Below are positions 31,674 through 42,501 of a stretch of DNA of 64,000 nucleotides, piece after piece (the first letter of the stretch is position 1; each line of letters begins with the position of its first letter). The DNA lies in assembly GCA_020912385.1 (NCBI GenBank), contig CP087206.1:1054001-1118000 (forward strand). Direction: 5' to 3'. The notes under the pieces were generated by a model. It was not told where the DNA came from and ran no database searches. It saw only the letters and a list, made by a program, of their open reading frames with translations. The DNA comes from Neofusicoccum parvum (lineage: Eukaryota > Ascomycota > Dothideomycetes > Botryosphaeriales > Botryosphaeriaceae). The translations under genes were made by a program, and so were the position numbers.

Positions 31674-32636
31674 ATGGCGACGGCCAACCCAGCGCAGCTG
31701 TTCCTCCTTGCAGACCACATCAAGCTGTCGCTCCTCGAGCGCCAGCGCGCCGTGTCTCTGAACCTCTCGCCCAACTCGCAGGATGGCCAGATCTCGCGGT
31801 CGCTCGAGTCGCTGTCGTCCGGCATCGACGCCTTGGACGCCCAGCTTTCCCAGAACCCGGACGAGTCGGTCTCCCACTCACCCTCCGCCTCCACCTCCAC
31901 CCCGTCACTCCCAGCACCACGGCACCGTCGCCGTCCCTCCTGATACACGCTCCCTACGTTCCAAGCAAGCCACCTCCATGACCACTCGATCGCCCTGCTG
32001 ACCCCCAGCCTCTCCCCCAGATCCCTCCAAGACCAGGCGTCGCGCCTGCGCTCGCAGTATGACGACCTCACCACGCAATTCCGCACCACCGGCGCCGCCG
32101 TAGCCGCCAACTCTTCTCTCTCCTCGCCAAACAACCCCTCGCTTTCCGCGGACTTCGCCGCCGCCACCACCGCACCCGCCGCGCGCAGCGGCAACGCCCC
32201 CAAGAAAGCAGTCCGCTTCACGGACGCGTCGTCGGATGACTCGTACGACGCGGAAGCCAACGCCAACCGCGCCGCGCTGTTCCCCTACCGCGACGACCCG
32301 GACGAGGACTCGGTCCCCGACCAGTCCGGGCTGGACAACCAGCAGATCCACGCGTACCACCGGCAGGTGATCGAGCAGCAGGACGAGCAGCTGGACCGGC
32401 TGGGCGAGAGCATCGGGCGGCAGCGCGAGCTCAGCATCCAGATCGGCGACGAGCTGGAGGGCCATGTCATGCTGCTAGACGAGGTCGACGAGAGCGTCGA
32501 CCGCCACCAGAGCCAGCTCGACCGCGCCGGCAAGCGCCTCCAGCGCGTCGGCCGCCGCGCCCGCGAGAACTGGAGCATGACGCTCATCGTCGTGCTCATC
32601 GTCATCTTGGTGCTGCTGATCATCATCACCAAGTAA
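31674..32636 (+). CDS. SYN8: Syn8/Syntaxin-8-type Qc-SNARE
   Basis: The second exon (from about 32021) encodes a classic C-terminal SNARE: a SNARE helix around YHRQVIEQQDEQLDRLGESI with the zero-layer Gln in LSIQIGDELEGH, then MTLIVVLIVILVLLIIITK as the membrane anchor at the very end. The first exon starts MATANPAQLFLLADHIKLSL, an N-terminal helix typical of fungal Syn8. The frames of the two parts must be joined by an intron with an acceptor at 32020 (CTGAC branch and CCCCCAG). The donor is weak; GTCACT at 31904 gives a clean phase-2 join (281 residues). Syn8 acts in late endosome/prevacuolar fusion. Confidence 0.85.
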
Positions 32637-33674
32637 ACGCATCTTTCTTCGTGGACTAAAGCGATCGCCCGTGCGGGGATGCGGGGTCAGGTTGGTCGGG
32701 GTGGGGGTTTCATCTCAGACGTAGAGATCTAGATGGCGGAGGGCTCTCCCTCTTCGATGTACAGTGGCCGGGCCGCTTGGCCAGTGTGCGATTGATACCT
32801 CAAACAATTGCGGCGTTCATTTTTTTCGGCATGGGAATACGGCGTTCGAAGGGATTGGTGGAGAGGAAACATTGGGACGGGAAGCGGACTTCATTCCTTG
32901 ATCATAGCCCGGGCTTTAGCTTCCGGTGTCAATACCTGAAATACAGCGCACAATGTCTGATTTACACCTTCAAATTAGGTTCTTCTACTTTCTCTTCATC
33001 TATTGTCTGTTATATTGAAAGAACAGCCGTGCGCCTCTTCTGTTCGTGAGCGCGCCGAGGATATGTAAGACCGTTCCGGATCCTGCCCACCCCTTCGTTA
33101 GACCCTCCTACCACTGCAGCGCCGGAAGTCTCTCCAAAGGGAAAAGAAATCAATCGCTGCCCGATCGGCAGTATCTCCTGCATCCATGATGACAAAACAA
33201 AAAGAAACATCCCCTCCCTGTGTGTATCGTCTAAACGCCAGACGTGGATAGGGGCTTGAACGCCAGGAAAACGCCGCGCTCCCGAAATATAGGGGAAAAG
33301 GTGATAAGAAGGGAACCGCGAGCGCCTGTTGTAAAGACCGTTTCCTAACCCGGCTTCGAATCCTTTCCGTCCCGCCCCAAAACCCCTTTCCTGCCACTCC
33401 GACCTTCTACTGCCCTTAAAAGTACAGATGGTGATTTTGGATTTTTGAATTTGCTTTCGCTATAAGATAAATGAAGCGACATCGTGGCCGCGGGGGTATC
33501 TCTGCTCGGAGAAGAAAAGGACGCAACGCGTTTAGGAGTCGGGAAGCGGCATCGTAGGGTTCTCGAAATATCGAGCTCGTCATAGGTCTAATCGTGGCCT
33601 GTGGCGGGTGCTATTTTGGTTTGGCAGCTCTTCGGTTGCACAAGTAGTCCTAGTTGGGATTTATTGCAAGGCTC
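32637..33674. other. Convergent intergenic region, no gene seen
   Basis: 1.04 kb between the SYN8 and mitochondrial carrier 3' ends. Short motif-free open frames only. Confidence 0.6.
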
Positions 33675-35828
33675 TCAGTGGAGATTGAGCGCCTTCTTGG
33701 AGTGCTCGTAGACGACGTATGTAATAGAGACGGCAGGGACCACCTTGAGAAGGTTAGGAGTGAGGCCTTTGAAAAGTCCGCGCATGCCTTCGCCCTTGAT
33801 GGTTTGGCGTGTTACGTCCATGATGCCGGTGTATGTCCTTGGGTGCAGGACGGTTCCTTGGCTCTGCAATCGCGTGCGGAGTAAATTCATTGGATAGACG
33901 AGGCTGGCACCGAAAGCGCCACTGAATCCACCGATGAAAGCGGTCATAAAGCTGCCCGGCTCTGCTTGCTCTTCATGGCAGTGACGCTTCTTGGCATTGC
34001 GTACAGTAACCATGCGCTTGAGGTACTCGAACGTTCCCAGGTCGACAGCTGCGTAAGGGAAGATGCCGAGAAGACCCATTGGAAGACCGCGGTAGAAGGA
34101 ACGTAGACCATCCTTTGCCCACATCTTCTTGGCAGTGGCTATAATTAGTTTGTTGCCGTGGAGGCCTCCTTGGACGGTTTCGCATTGCATGCGGCTGAAG
34201 CAATGACGTCAGCCGCAATCCACAACAACACAAAAAGTAAGAGATTTGGTAACATACAACTTCAATGTGTCCAATGGGTACACAACGGCCCTAAAAGTTG
34301 CATCAATAGCACTATTCTCAAGTTGCAATGGGTGTTGGGTAATGCTGACTGGGAAACCATTCCTCCAAATCCGCCGGCCATGAATTTGGACCAAGTGTGG
34401 ATATCTCTGGGATTTCCGTGACCTTCGATTCTGGCGAACATTCGTTTGGATGCCTGCATCGTATAAGAATGGCTCACTGTGCAGGATTCACCTGAGACCT
34501 ACCTCAAATGCGCCAAATTTTACCGCTGACTCCGGCATGACTTTCACGACGTTGAGACCGTTCCCTTCTCATCATTAGCCAACCCGGTTCCTGGCAGGGT
34601 CTGAACGATCCTACCTGCGTAGAGGCTGCGCATTCCGCCCGCTGCCCACAGTTCTTTTGTGGCAGTCACCAATGACATGGCGCCATTCTTGACCGCCGCC
34701 AGGGGAGCGCCCGACTTCGCAGCATGCACAGCAGTCTCGGCGGTGCTAGTAGTCTGCGCGATAAGATATACTTTGAGACGGTCGAGGGGCGCGGTGGTTG
34801 TGCGCGAGACGATGCCAGCGAGGCCTCCCGCCACAAAGTAGCCTGGATTCGGGACGCAAGCAGTCAGCGCTGGCTCCACATGCGTTTGCCAAAAATTCTC
34901 GGCGGTATCGGGCGGCGCGGTCGAAGCTTCGACGAGGCCTACTTCGGGCGGGAGGAGAGGCCGCTGCACGGTCGCTGGAGGCTGCGTGGCCGGTGGCATC
35001 AATGCAGAAGTTTCACTCTCGCGCGCAAGCGGTGGCAGGGAGGAGGGTGGTGGTGGTTTCGCGATGCCGATGAGCGAGCCAAAGAAAAGGTGGAGCAGCC
35101 AAGTACCTAGTCCGTTCATGATCTCGTCGTTTACGGCGACGTCGCCCTCGGGGGTCATCTGCACCGTCGACGAGTAGTACGACAGCACAGCCTTGAGGCT
35201 GGGGGTCTCGGCTGGGATAAAAAGAAGAAAGTCTCTGTGTGGGTGAGGTTCAGCATCCTCACTCGCGCCAGAGCCACGGCCCATTTGGGCGAACGTACCG
35301 CCATTCTTCGAAACTAATAACCCCATCATTGTTGCTGTCAACCTCGCCGAAGAACTGGTTCAGCTTCGAGTTGGGCACAACCAGACCGGCGCGCAGAAAG
35401 GCGGCCTGCAGCTCGCCCTTGTCCAGCCGGCCATCGCTGTTGCGGTCGATGCTCTTGAAGAGCTGCCATAGCTCGAGCTCCGTCTGCTTGACGAACGAGT
35501 GGAATTCTTGCGCGTCGTAGTCAGTGTCGCCGGCGTGCGGAGTTGCGCGAGGGAAGCTAGCTGACCGGAGTAGGAGATTTGGCCGTTGCCGTCCGCGTCG
35601 ACGCTCTTCAGCACGTCCTTCAGGAGGTCGTCGGCGTTCTTGAGCGCTGGACAGGAGTCAGCGAGGGCGCGGGCGCAGAGGGCGCGGGCGGGTGGACGAA
35701 CGGTGGTCAATCTTGCGCAGGCCGCGCTTGAGGCCATTGAGGTCGAGGTGGCCCTGTTTCCTGGTGTCGAGCTGCTTCCATAGTGCCTCCACCCGCGCGT
35801 TGAGCGCATTCGCGGATTCGAGGTCCAT
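33675..35828 (-). CDS. Calcium-dependent mitochondrial carrier (SCaMC/Sal1-type, EF-hands)
   Basis: Eight exons in transcript order: 35828-35702, 35646-35566, 35506-35299, 35234-34615, 34564-34503, 34453-34350, 34290-34258, 34194-33675 (584 residues). The N-terminal half has EF-hand loops (DADGNGQISYSEF, DRNSDGRLDKGEL, DSNNDGVISFEEW) plus a degenerate first one. The C-terminal half has three mitochondrial-carrier repeats with signatures PLDRLKVYL, PLDTLKFRM and YPMNLLRTRLQ. This is the ATP-Mg/phosphate carrier family of the inner mitochondrial membrane, activated by cytosolic Ca2+. A Pro-rich linker separates the halves. Exon 7 is only 33 nt. All eight joins keep frame. Divergent from SSN8. 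Confidence 0.93.
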
Positions 35829-36289
35829 GGCTGGTCGGGCGGTATCAGGGCTGTGTCGAGTCCATGTCCCTGCACTCACAAGCAGGGCCGGTCGTCAGAA
35901 GGGCGGGCGGGAAAGGGTCGCGGCGCGCTGGGACAGCGAAAAGCGCATGGGAAGCTTGGTGAAGTGGGGCGGCGTGCGGACTGAGATGCGGCGGAGTCTG
36001 ACAAAGGCCAGCGTGCGAATGGTTGGCCCCGAAGAGCCGAGCCCGCGACGCCAGAGCCCGCAACACCACCCAACCCTCCCTTGGGCCGCTCAGCACGCCC
36101 CTGCGCCGATCAACCCTGAATCCGGCCCTCTCTCGCTCCCGGCTCCCTGATCCTGCGCTCTGCGAACGTCCGCCGTCGGCCGTGCGCGCGTCCTTGCGCC
36201 GGAGAAGCCCAATTGCCTGCCCGCCAGCCCCGTCTGCTCGTCCGTGACATGTATGCACTTCGTCGGTGACGTCGTCTCTGCCCGCGATC
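35829..36289. promoter_or_regulatory. Shared promoter region mitochondrial carrier / SSN8
   Basis: 461 bp of GC-rich DNA between opposite start codons; no specific element recognised. Confidence 0.5.
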
Positions 36290-37285
36290 ATGTCTGCCAG
36301 CTACTGGAGCTCGACGCAGCGCCGGTTCTGGACTTACACCAAACCAGAGCTGGCTCAAATCCGCCGCAGCCTCGAAGATGAGAACAAGGAGCTGGTCCAG
36401 AAATACCCGCTGCCGGACCGCCGCCTTCTGCACGTCTACGTCTGCAGCCGTATGTTCCAGTTCTTCAGCCGCAGATGCATCAGCTCATTGTCAGTGCAGA
36501 GCTAAACAAACTCGTCCGGAGACTGAAGCTGTCTCAGCAGGCGGTGGCCACCGCCCAAGTCTACATCCGCCGCGTCTACACGAAGATCGAAATTCGGAGG
36601 ACCAACCCCAATCTTGTCATCGTCACAGCCCTTTACCTTGCATGCAAGATGGAAGAAAGCCCTCAGCACATCCGCATGATCCTCGGCGAGGCCCGCCAGG
36701 CGTGGCAAGGCAAGTATCAACTCATCACGGTCGCCGGCGTACAGCAACTGACCGTTGACAGACATCATACTCCCCGACACCTCCAAGCTCGGCGAATGCG
36801 AATTCAGCCTCATTTCGGAAATGAACTCTCAGCTCATCATCCACCACCCTTATCGGAGCATGTTGGACCTTCAGACCAGCTTCGAATTGACCCCTGAAGA
36901 ATATTCACAGGCCGAGTATGTCCTCAACGACCACTATCTGACGGATCTCCCACTACTTCATCCGCCTCACCTCATCGCAATCGCTGCCATGGTCATTGCC
37001 GTAACCCTTGGGCCTACGCAAGCTGGAATGAAAATGCTTACAGCTGCAAACATGCAAATCGCCATGTCCAACATTTCCAGCCCACAAGCAGGGAGTACAG
37101 GAGGTTCGCCTATCAGAATGCAGCATCTAATGAACTGGCTTGCAGACTCAAGCGTGGACATCGAGGCTGTGGCGGATTGCGTGCAGGAGATGATCTCACT
37201 GTATGAGGTCTGGGAGCAGTACAACGAGAAAGTCTGCAAGGATCAAATCAACAGGTTCATCAAAGCAAGAGGTCTTGAGAAATGA
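36290..37285 (+). CDS. SSN8: Cyclin C, Mediator kinase-module subunit
   Basis: Three exons: 36290-36449, 36500-36709, 36762-37285 (297 residues). The start MSASYWSSTQRRFWTYTK, then QQAVATAQVYIRRVYTK, YLACKMEESPQHIR, LGECEFSLISEMNSQLI and the closing SLYEVWEQYNEKVCKDQ are diagnostic of Ssn8/Srb11. It partners Cdk8 (Ssn3) in the Mediator kinase module in the nucleus. Intron 1 (50 nt) ends at GTGCAG, which restores the spacing expected from known Ssn8; an earlier AG would leave an intron of only 25 nt. Intron 2 (36710-36761) has a GC donor (GCAAGT) and AG acceptor; no GT donor gives the correct frame. Confidence 0.95.
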
Positions 37286-38424
37286 AGTCCTGGGCGGAGA
37301 AAGATGCTGCGAAGACACCAAACAATCCTAAGGGCTACCGTATATCTGGAATGTACGGGCAACACGTCGTCAACATGGATTACATGGTCAACTATGAAGG
37401 CTTCTGAGCGGCCAGACGCCTTCTCTGATAACTTCTGGTTGCTTGAGTCCGACAAGCGCTGGAGTGCCGGAAGTAAATGGGCCAATGATTAAACCTCTTC
37501 CTCTTCACCGAGGATACAGGTATACCTTATCTCATACCCGAGATGCCAACATTCCCCAGTTGCGAAAATTGAGGCTCAAATACGCGCCAAAGGTTCTAAT
37601 CTTGCGGTCTTATGGCCTAATAAAGGATTACAATCCGCCTCACCCATCCATCCACTCCCAAGTCAACGCAGATAGAAGTCCAATTTCCCTCGTTATCTCA
37701 GAAAGGGAGGATTTCTCCTCAAATCGATTGGTCACAAGGTAAACGCTCAAGAAGCAAGGTGATGAGCATCTGAGTTCCACCAAAGGGATATTTTGCGGAA
37801 CATTCTCCGCGACCCTCGCCCTTTTAACTGTGGAAGGACACCCTCGGGATTCTATAACGGACACTTCAAAGATCTCGCATTATCAAGCTGAAGGGATTAA
37901 GACGAGCAATCTCAAGCAAAATTCTACGCCCATTGAAAACGAGCATCAATTGCAAGAATGTCAACGCCACGAACCTCTGAACTCAAATCGGAACCTGCTG
38001 CAGAGGTGCCAGCCTCAGACCTACAGCTCTACCGAAAATCGAAAATGCGGCACACACAGCTACAATCCGTCCTCCTCATACTCATTCTCGGCTTCGTTGT
38101 CGCAATCATGGCAATGATAGTCAGCTCCGTTGCACGTTTCGAAGGGTACTTCCAAAACCTACATCTTGGATTCTAGGCTTTGGCACGGCTTGACTTTTTC
38201 ACGCACTGAAGACGTGTGGGCCAAACGATGTTTGGTCACAATCAAAGAAATGGAATTCCATCAACCGGGTCGGCGTCGTGAAGGAGGCCGTGGGCAGTGT
38301 CATTGGAACGGGCCTAGTATTTACTTCTCGGTCATGAAATATGTACTGTAACTTCACCAATCTTCTGGTCTTCTCAAATACTCTCGACCTTGCTCGTAAC
38401 TTTCTGTCTTTATATCCCATCAAC
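37286..38424. other. Convergent intergenic region with one possible small gene
   Basis: 1.14 kb between the SSN8 and polysaccharide deacetylase 3' ends. Apart from the small membrane-peptide frame at 37958-38176, nothing was recognised. Confidence 0.5.
37958..38176 (+). CDS. Possible small single-span membrane protein
   Basis: A 72-codon frame with a Ser/Glu-rich start (MSTPRTSELKSEPAAEV), a basic flank (YRKSKMRH) and one strong hydrophobic helix (LILILGFVVAIMAMIVSS) near residues 39-58. I recognise no family. It could be a real small protein, the first exon of a longer gene (a GGTACTTCC follows near the end), or chance. Support is only the membrane helix with a positive-inside-like flank. 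Confidence 0.25.
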   Translation: MSTPRTSELKSEPAAEVPASDLQLYRKSKMRHTQLQSVLLILILGFVVAIMAMIVSSVARFEGYFQNLHLGF

Positions 38425-39297
38425 TTAGCAAGTCTGCGATGAAGCAGCCGTGCCGCTCGTGTAAGCTCCACCGGCATCACCGAGGCATTCAGCTAAGAAA
38501 TTCATTAGTCTCCCCCTGAAATTCTCGCAGCAAGCAACGTTCACTTACCGACAGTCACCAGCTTCAGGTTGTTCTGCTTCGCCCAGGTGATCAACCACGG
38601 CACGAGCTGCTCCACAGTCGTCTGGTACGTCTCGTGCATGAGCGGGATGTGGCCGTTGCCGCTGGCGCCGGCGTTGGTGAACTGCTGCTCGCTCTGGGAG
38701 ACGGAGTAGCCGTTCCAGTCGCCCGAATCAACGTCGTCGGTGATGATTCGGTAGCCGAGTGTCTTCATGACGGATTGCACGTTGCCGCCGGTGGCCAGGT
38801 ATGGCGGGCGCATGTACGTCGGCTTCTTGCCGATGATGCTGACCAGCGCTCCCTCAAGCTTCTGCATCTGCGTCGTCAGGTCGGCGGTGCTGAGCGATCC
38901 GAAGTTGGATGGGTGGCTCCAGCTATGCGACGCGATTTGGTGGCCCGCGTTGTAGGCGTTCGTGAGCGCCGTCTTCTGGTTGTAGATGCAGCCTGTAGAT
39001 AATTTGTGAGTAAGTCACTGTCATTCGAAGTAGGTACATTGTGGTCTGACCATAGAGCGTGCCGGTCACGAAGAAGGTTCCCTTAGCCCCGCCGGCATTG
39101 AGCGTGTCGACCAGCTTCTGGGTGTACTGGTACGGTCCGTCGTCGAACGCCAAAGCCAGCATGTTAGGCGACGAGCATTTCGTGATGACCTGCCCAGCAG
39201 CCGGTCCGGCGCGCTTGAAAGCCTCAAGCGGATCCGGGACCGGGGTGGCCGCAGCCAGCACGGCGAAAGCAGAGACCACGAGCGTTGAGAAATGCAT
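38425..39297 (-). CDS. Secreted polysaccharide (chitin) deacetylase, NodB domain
   Basis: Three exons in transcript order: 39297-39051, 38992-38549, 38492-38425 (252 residues). A signal peptide (MHFSTLVVSAFAVLAAATPV) leads to the NodB domain: FDDGPY (D52, D53), the metal-binding HSWSHP (H105, H109) and RPPYL. These Zn-dependent enzymes remove N-acetyl groups from chitin or related polymers outside the cell. The last exon was added because the second exon runs into GTAAGT, and the acceptor CTTAG leads to AECLGDAGGAYTSG..., typical for the family's end. A TATAAA box lies about 85 nt upstream of the start. Confidence 0.92.
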
Positions 39298-40121
39298 GAC
39301 GACAGCTTGCCCTGTGAGATGGAGAAACAAGACGCGAGTGATGTTTGGAAACGAAACGCCCAGGGGAGGGTCCTGCCCTCTTTATAGAAGGTCTCTGGAT
39401 ATAGTGGAACCGCCTTATTGTCGTGCAACTGAGGCCATCAAAAGGCGTTGCGGACCGTCGGCTCGCCTGCATTCTGTTACTGGGCCAAGAAAGCGTGGGT
39501 CCCCCAAGCATTTCAGCCTGTACCTGCACGCCAGCCTCATATTCCCCAGATTTACATTTAGCGCCGCATGCACCCTGACCTAACACTATTGCCACCGCAT
39601 CTATCCATACATCTTAAGTGCTGTGGTGGTGGGGAGTCCCGGTGACGCGGCTAAATCGTGCGGCTAAAGCAAGACCGTAGAATGCATGCAGCTTGGGGAA
39701 GGTTGATGTCCTTCATTCAGTCTGTACGCTTTCTCGAACGGGCTGCACGGTTGCCGGGTCCAGAAGTGGCGGCTGCTTGAAACACGCCGGGTAATCCGAT
39801 AATAGGGGAGACCGCATGACACATGGCTGGGTCCACGCTTTGCATTTAGGCTGAGAACGGCCTTGAAACGCCTGCTCATGATACGTGATACGGAGAGGCG
39901 GGCAACGGACGAAGGGATGGCCACTCTGCCTTTCGACTGAAAGCTCCCTCCGAAACAGATTGCTTGACTAGTTGACGAGGTCATCTATAGACCCTTTCCA
40001 ACGACGCCCTCGAAATCCTCTACGTAGCGTGACTTGGCAGGATATAATTACCACGGAGCTTGGGAATCTTTAACATGTTGCGTCTGGCGCAATTGAACTG
40101 CCAGTTTACCTTCCATAAACA
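39298..40121. other. Intergenic, no protein gene seen
   Basis: 824 bp between the deacetylase start and tRNA-Ile. Apart from the TATA box nothing was recognised. Confidence 0.55.
39381..39386 (-). promoter_or_regulatory. TATA box of the polysaccharide deacetylase gene
   Basis: TATAAA on the minus strand, about 85 nt upstream of the ATG at 39297. Motif plus position only. Confidence 0.5.
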
Positions 40122-40225
40122 GGTCGCTTAGCTCAGTTGGTTAGAGCGTGGTGCTAATATCAGCAGCCCTCAAAGGGGACCAAGTGTTAACGCCAAGGTC
40201 GCGAGTTCGACCCTCGTAGTGACCA
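40122..40225 (+). tRNA. tRNA-Ile (anticodon AAU) with intron
   Basis: A complete cloverleaf: the acceptor stem GGTCGCT pairs with AGTGACC, with A as discriminator base. A box (TAGCTCAGTTGG) and B box (GAGTTCGACCC) are present, and the anticodon loop is CTAATA with AAT at 40156-40158. A 30-nt intron (40160-40189) sits after A37, the canonical position. Mature tRNA is 74 nt before CCA addition. The first anticodon base is expected to become inosine. Confidence 0.97.
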
Positions 40226-40928
40226 TACCTGTCTTTTTTGCCTTCTTTTGGGACCGGATAGGACTGGAGAAGGGGGTCGGAGACTGTTTTGGTGGCTGCG
40301 GGACTGGTTAGAAACTGGTGGTGGACAGGAGGCTGAATGGATGTGGACTAGATATCTTAGTACGTGCTCACCGAAAAGAGCAGAAAGCAACACGAACGAA
40401 CTTCAGTTTTGCTATTCTCGCCCTTATAAACCTATGCTATCACAGGAGGTCACGAAAAAAACGGCAGTATAGAGAGGTGCTCTAGCCAACACAATATGTC
40501 ACTTAGCAGTTCACCTGCATGGGTAGTTGAAGCACTCATCCGGATCGCTCTGGCAATTAAATCAAAGTACCTCTGCATCTGGATAAATGCTTCAATTACC
40601 CTTGAGCACGATTGCATGTGGGCTGTAGTAGCCCATTCCCCTTGCTACTCATTGTGATGTGCTGCATTTGATTTGAAAATATGGGAGGTGATGATGGTCG
40701 GAACAGGCTCGGAGCAGCCGGAGGAACAGGTGCATGGCGTGCCCCGACGCCCCGCAACACCATCGACTCGTCATCGTCTCCTGCACAAAACTCGTCTCCC
40801 GCATTCTCTGAAGGCAATCAACAAGCGCTCCGCCCATTTGAACGGAGATTTAGTAGTTTGCCAACTAGGAAGAGCCGGAGAACACAGAGATCTTGAGCAC
40901 TCCTTTGCACCGAAATTCAACACTCAAA
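40226..40928. other. Intergenic, contains a MITE-like element
   Basis: 703 bp between tRNA-Ile and the nitrilase start. Copy 3 of the inverted-repeat element lies at 40521-40602; the rest is featureless. Confidence 0.55.
40521..40602. repeat. MITE-like inverted-repeat element, copy 3 (best preserved)
   Basis: The left arm GGGTAGTTGAAGCACTCATC (continuing CGGAT) pairs with an inverted right arm ending CTTCAATTACCC (right arm about 40576-40602). The arms match over about 25 bp with a few mismatches and enclose about 30 bp. Total 82 bp, no coding capacity. No clear target-site duplication seen. It lies about 300 bp downstream of the tRNA gene. Confidence 0.7.
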
Positions 40929-42337
40929 ATGGCTATTGCGGTAAGCATAACCTTTTCCGCTACAGATTCCATCGTCATGTCAAGCAATTCTATCCAAACG
41001 TTTTAATTCCTCTTCAATCACCACAAGAAACTACAAGAGAACACGTGGAAAAGAATGCATCACCATCATTATCTTACGGCAGACATCACCCCCACTCCCG
41101 CATCAAGATTGCTCTGAACTTGCCTGACCCGCTTGAGGCATGCTGTGCGGAGCTGCGTCTTACGCGGGCATCCCAAACCTCTATCCATCATCCATTCCGA
41201 GCATGTGGTGGTCTGACGACGACAAATTTCCCAGGCAGTCGGCCAGATATGCTCTACAGCGAGCATGGCGCACAACCTCAAACAATGCCGCCAGCTCGTC
41301 GCAAAAGCCGCGGCTACAGGCGCAAAGGTCGGTCACAGCTCCCATTGGTGGAAGACTCCTTCCCAATATACTTCTTTTCCACTTACCGCAATCCTCGTAG
41401 GCACTCTTTCTCCCCGAAGCGAGCGACTACATCGGCTCCTCGGCCAGCGAGACCGTCTCGCTCGCCAGATCCGTGCAGGACAGCGAGTTCGTCTTGGGCT
41501 TGCAAGACGAAGCGCGCGCGGCCAAGCTGCCCATCAACGTCGGCATCCACGAGCCGGCCGAGGGCGGCGCGAAGGTCAAGAACACGCTGATCTGGATCGA
41601 CGAGCACGGCGACATCGTGCAGCGCTACCAGAAGCTGCATCTGTTCGACGTCGACATCAAGGGCGGCCCGACTCTGAAGGAGAGCCAGTTGCGTGATCTC
41701 TTTCTCTTTGCCTGCCCGTCATGCTCGTTCTGCTCTCTCCCACGATGAAACCAGCGCTGACGTCCCCCATATTAGGAGCGTAGAGAAGGGTGCCGAGATC
41801 CTACCGCCCTTTGACACGCCTGTAGGTCGAGTAGGAATGACCATTTGCTTCGACGTAAGCCGCAGTCTCTTCCGTTGCTACCTCCGCGCTTCCGCGCCCA
41901 AAAGTAGACAAAGATGCACGGTGATGGATCAACTAACAACCCCACAGCTCCGCTTTCCCGAAATCTCCCTCTCCCTCCGTCGCCAGGGCGCCCAAATCCT
42001 ACTCTATCCGTCCGCATTCACGGTGCCCACGGGCCGCGCGCACTGGGAGCCGCTGCTGCGCGCACGCGCGGTCGAGACGCAGTCGTACGTGATCGCGGCG
42101 GCGCAGTCGGGCTTCCACAACGAAAAGCGCTGCAGCTACGGCCACAGCGTGGTGATCTCACCGTGGGGCGAGGTGCTGGCTGACCTGGGCGGCTTCGACT
42201 CGCTGGAAGGCTACAACGAGGTTGGACGGCAGCCACCGCCGGCGCTAGCGCTAGTAGATTTGGACCTAGGGTTTGTCGAGAAGGTGAGGGCGGAGATGCC
42301 GTTGTTGAGGAGGACAGATGTGTATCCCGAGATCTGA
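40929..42337 (+). CDS. Nitrilase-superfamily amidase (Nit1/Nit2 type)
   Basis: Five exons: 40929-40940, 41235-41327, 41401-41687, 41776-41854, 41948-42337 (286 residues, the usual length). The catalytic Glu-Lys-Cys triad is visible: FLPEASDY (E41), RYQKLHLFD (K113) and MTICFDLRFPE (C155, with the intron after CFD). N-terminus MAIAAVGQICSTASMAHNL and the GRAHWEPLLRARAVE motif fit the Nit branch, whose known members hydrolyse deaminated glutathione or omega-amides. The first coding exon is 12 nt (MAIA) followed by a 294-nt intron, long for this genome; the join is supported by the family's N-terminal sequence. Confidence 0.9.
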
Positions 42338-42501
42338 GGGGAAAGGTGGTTGTGTCATTGGGAGAGTAGAGAAATAGAAGGATATAGGATATGCGTTGTC
42401 AAATGCGGTATTTTACATTTTTGAGGTACAGTCGACTGGTATATACGGTTTTATTTTGAGTAGATGATCTTTCATCACCCTCACCACCACTGCAGCCTTT
42501 T

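Noticed and set aside
31233..32266. 329-codon minus-strand frame
   Set aside because: Antisense to the SNARE gene and its promoter; Arg/Ala/Gly-rich, no motif.
36450..36474. 25-nt intron in SSN8 ending at CCGCAG
   Set aside because: Too short to splice; the 50-nt version ending GTGCAG restores the family spacing.
40673..41590. 305-codon plus-strand frame
   Set aside because: Runs across the first nitrilase intron and exons in the wrong frame; the correct exons carry the Glu-Lys-Cys triad.
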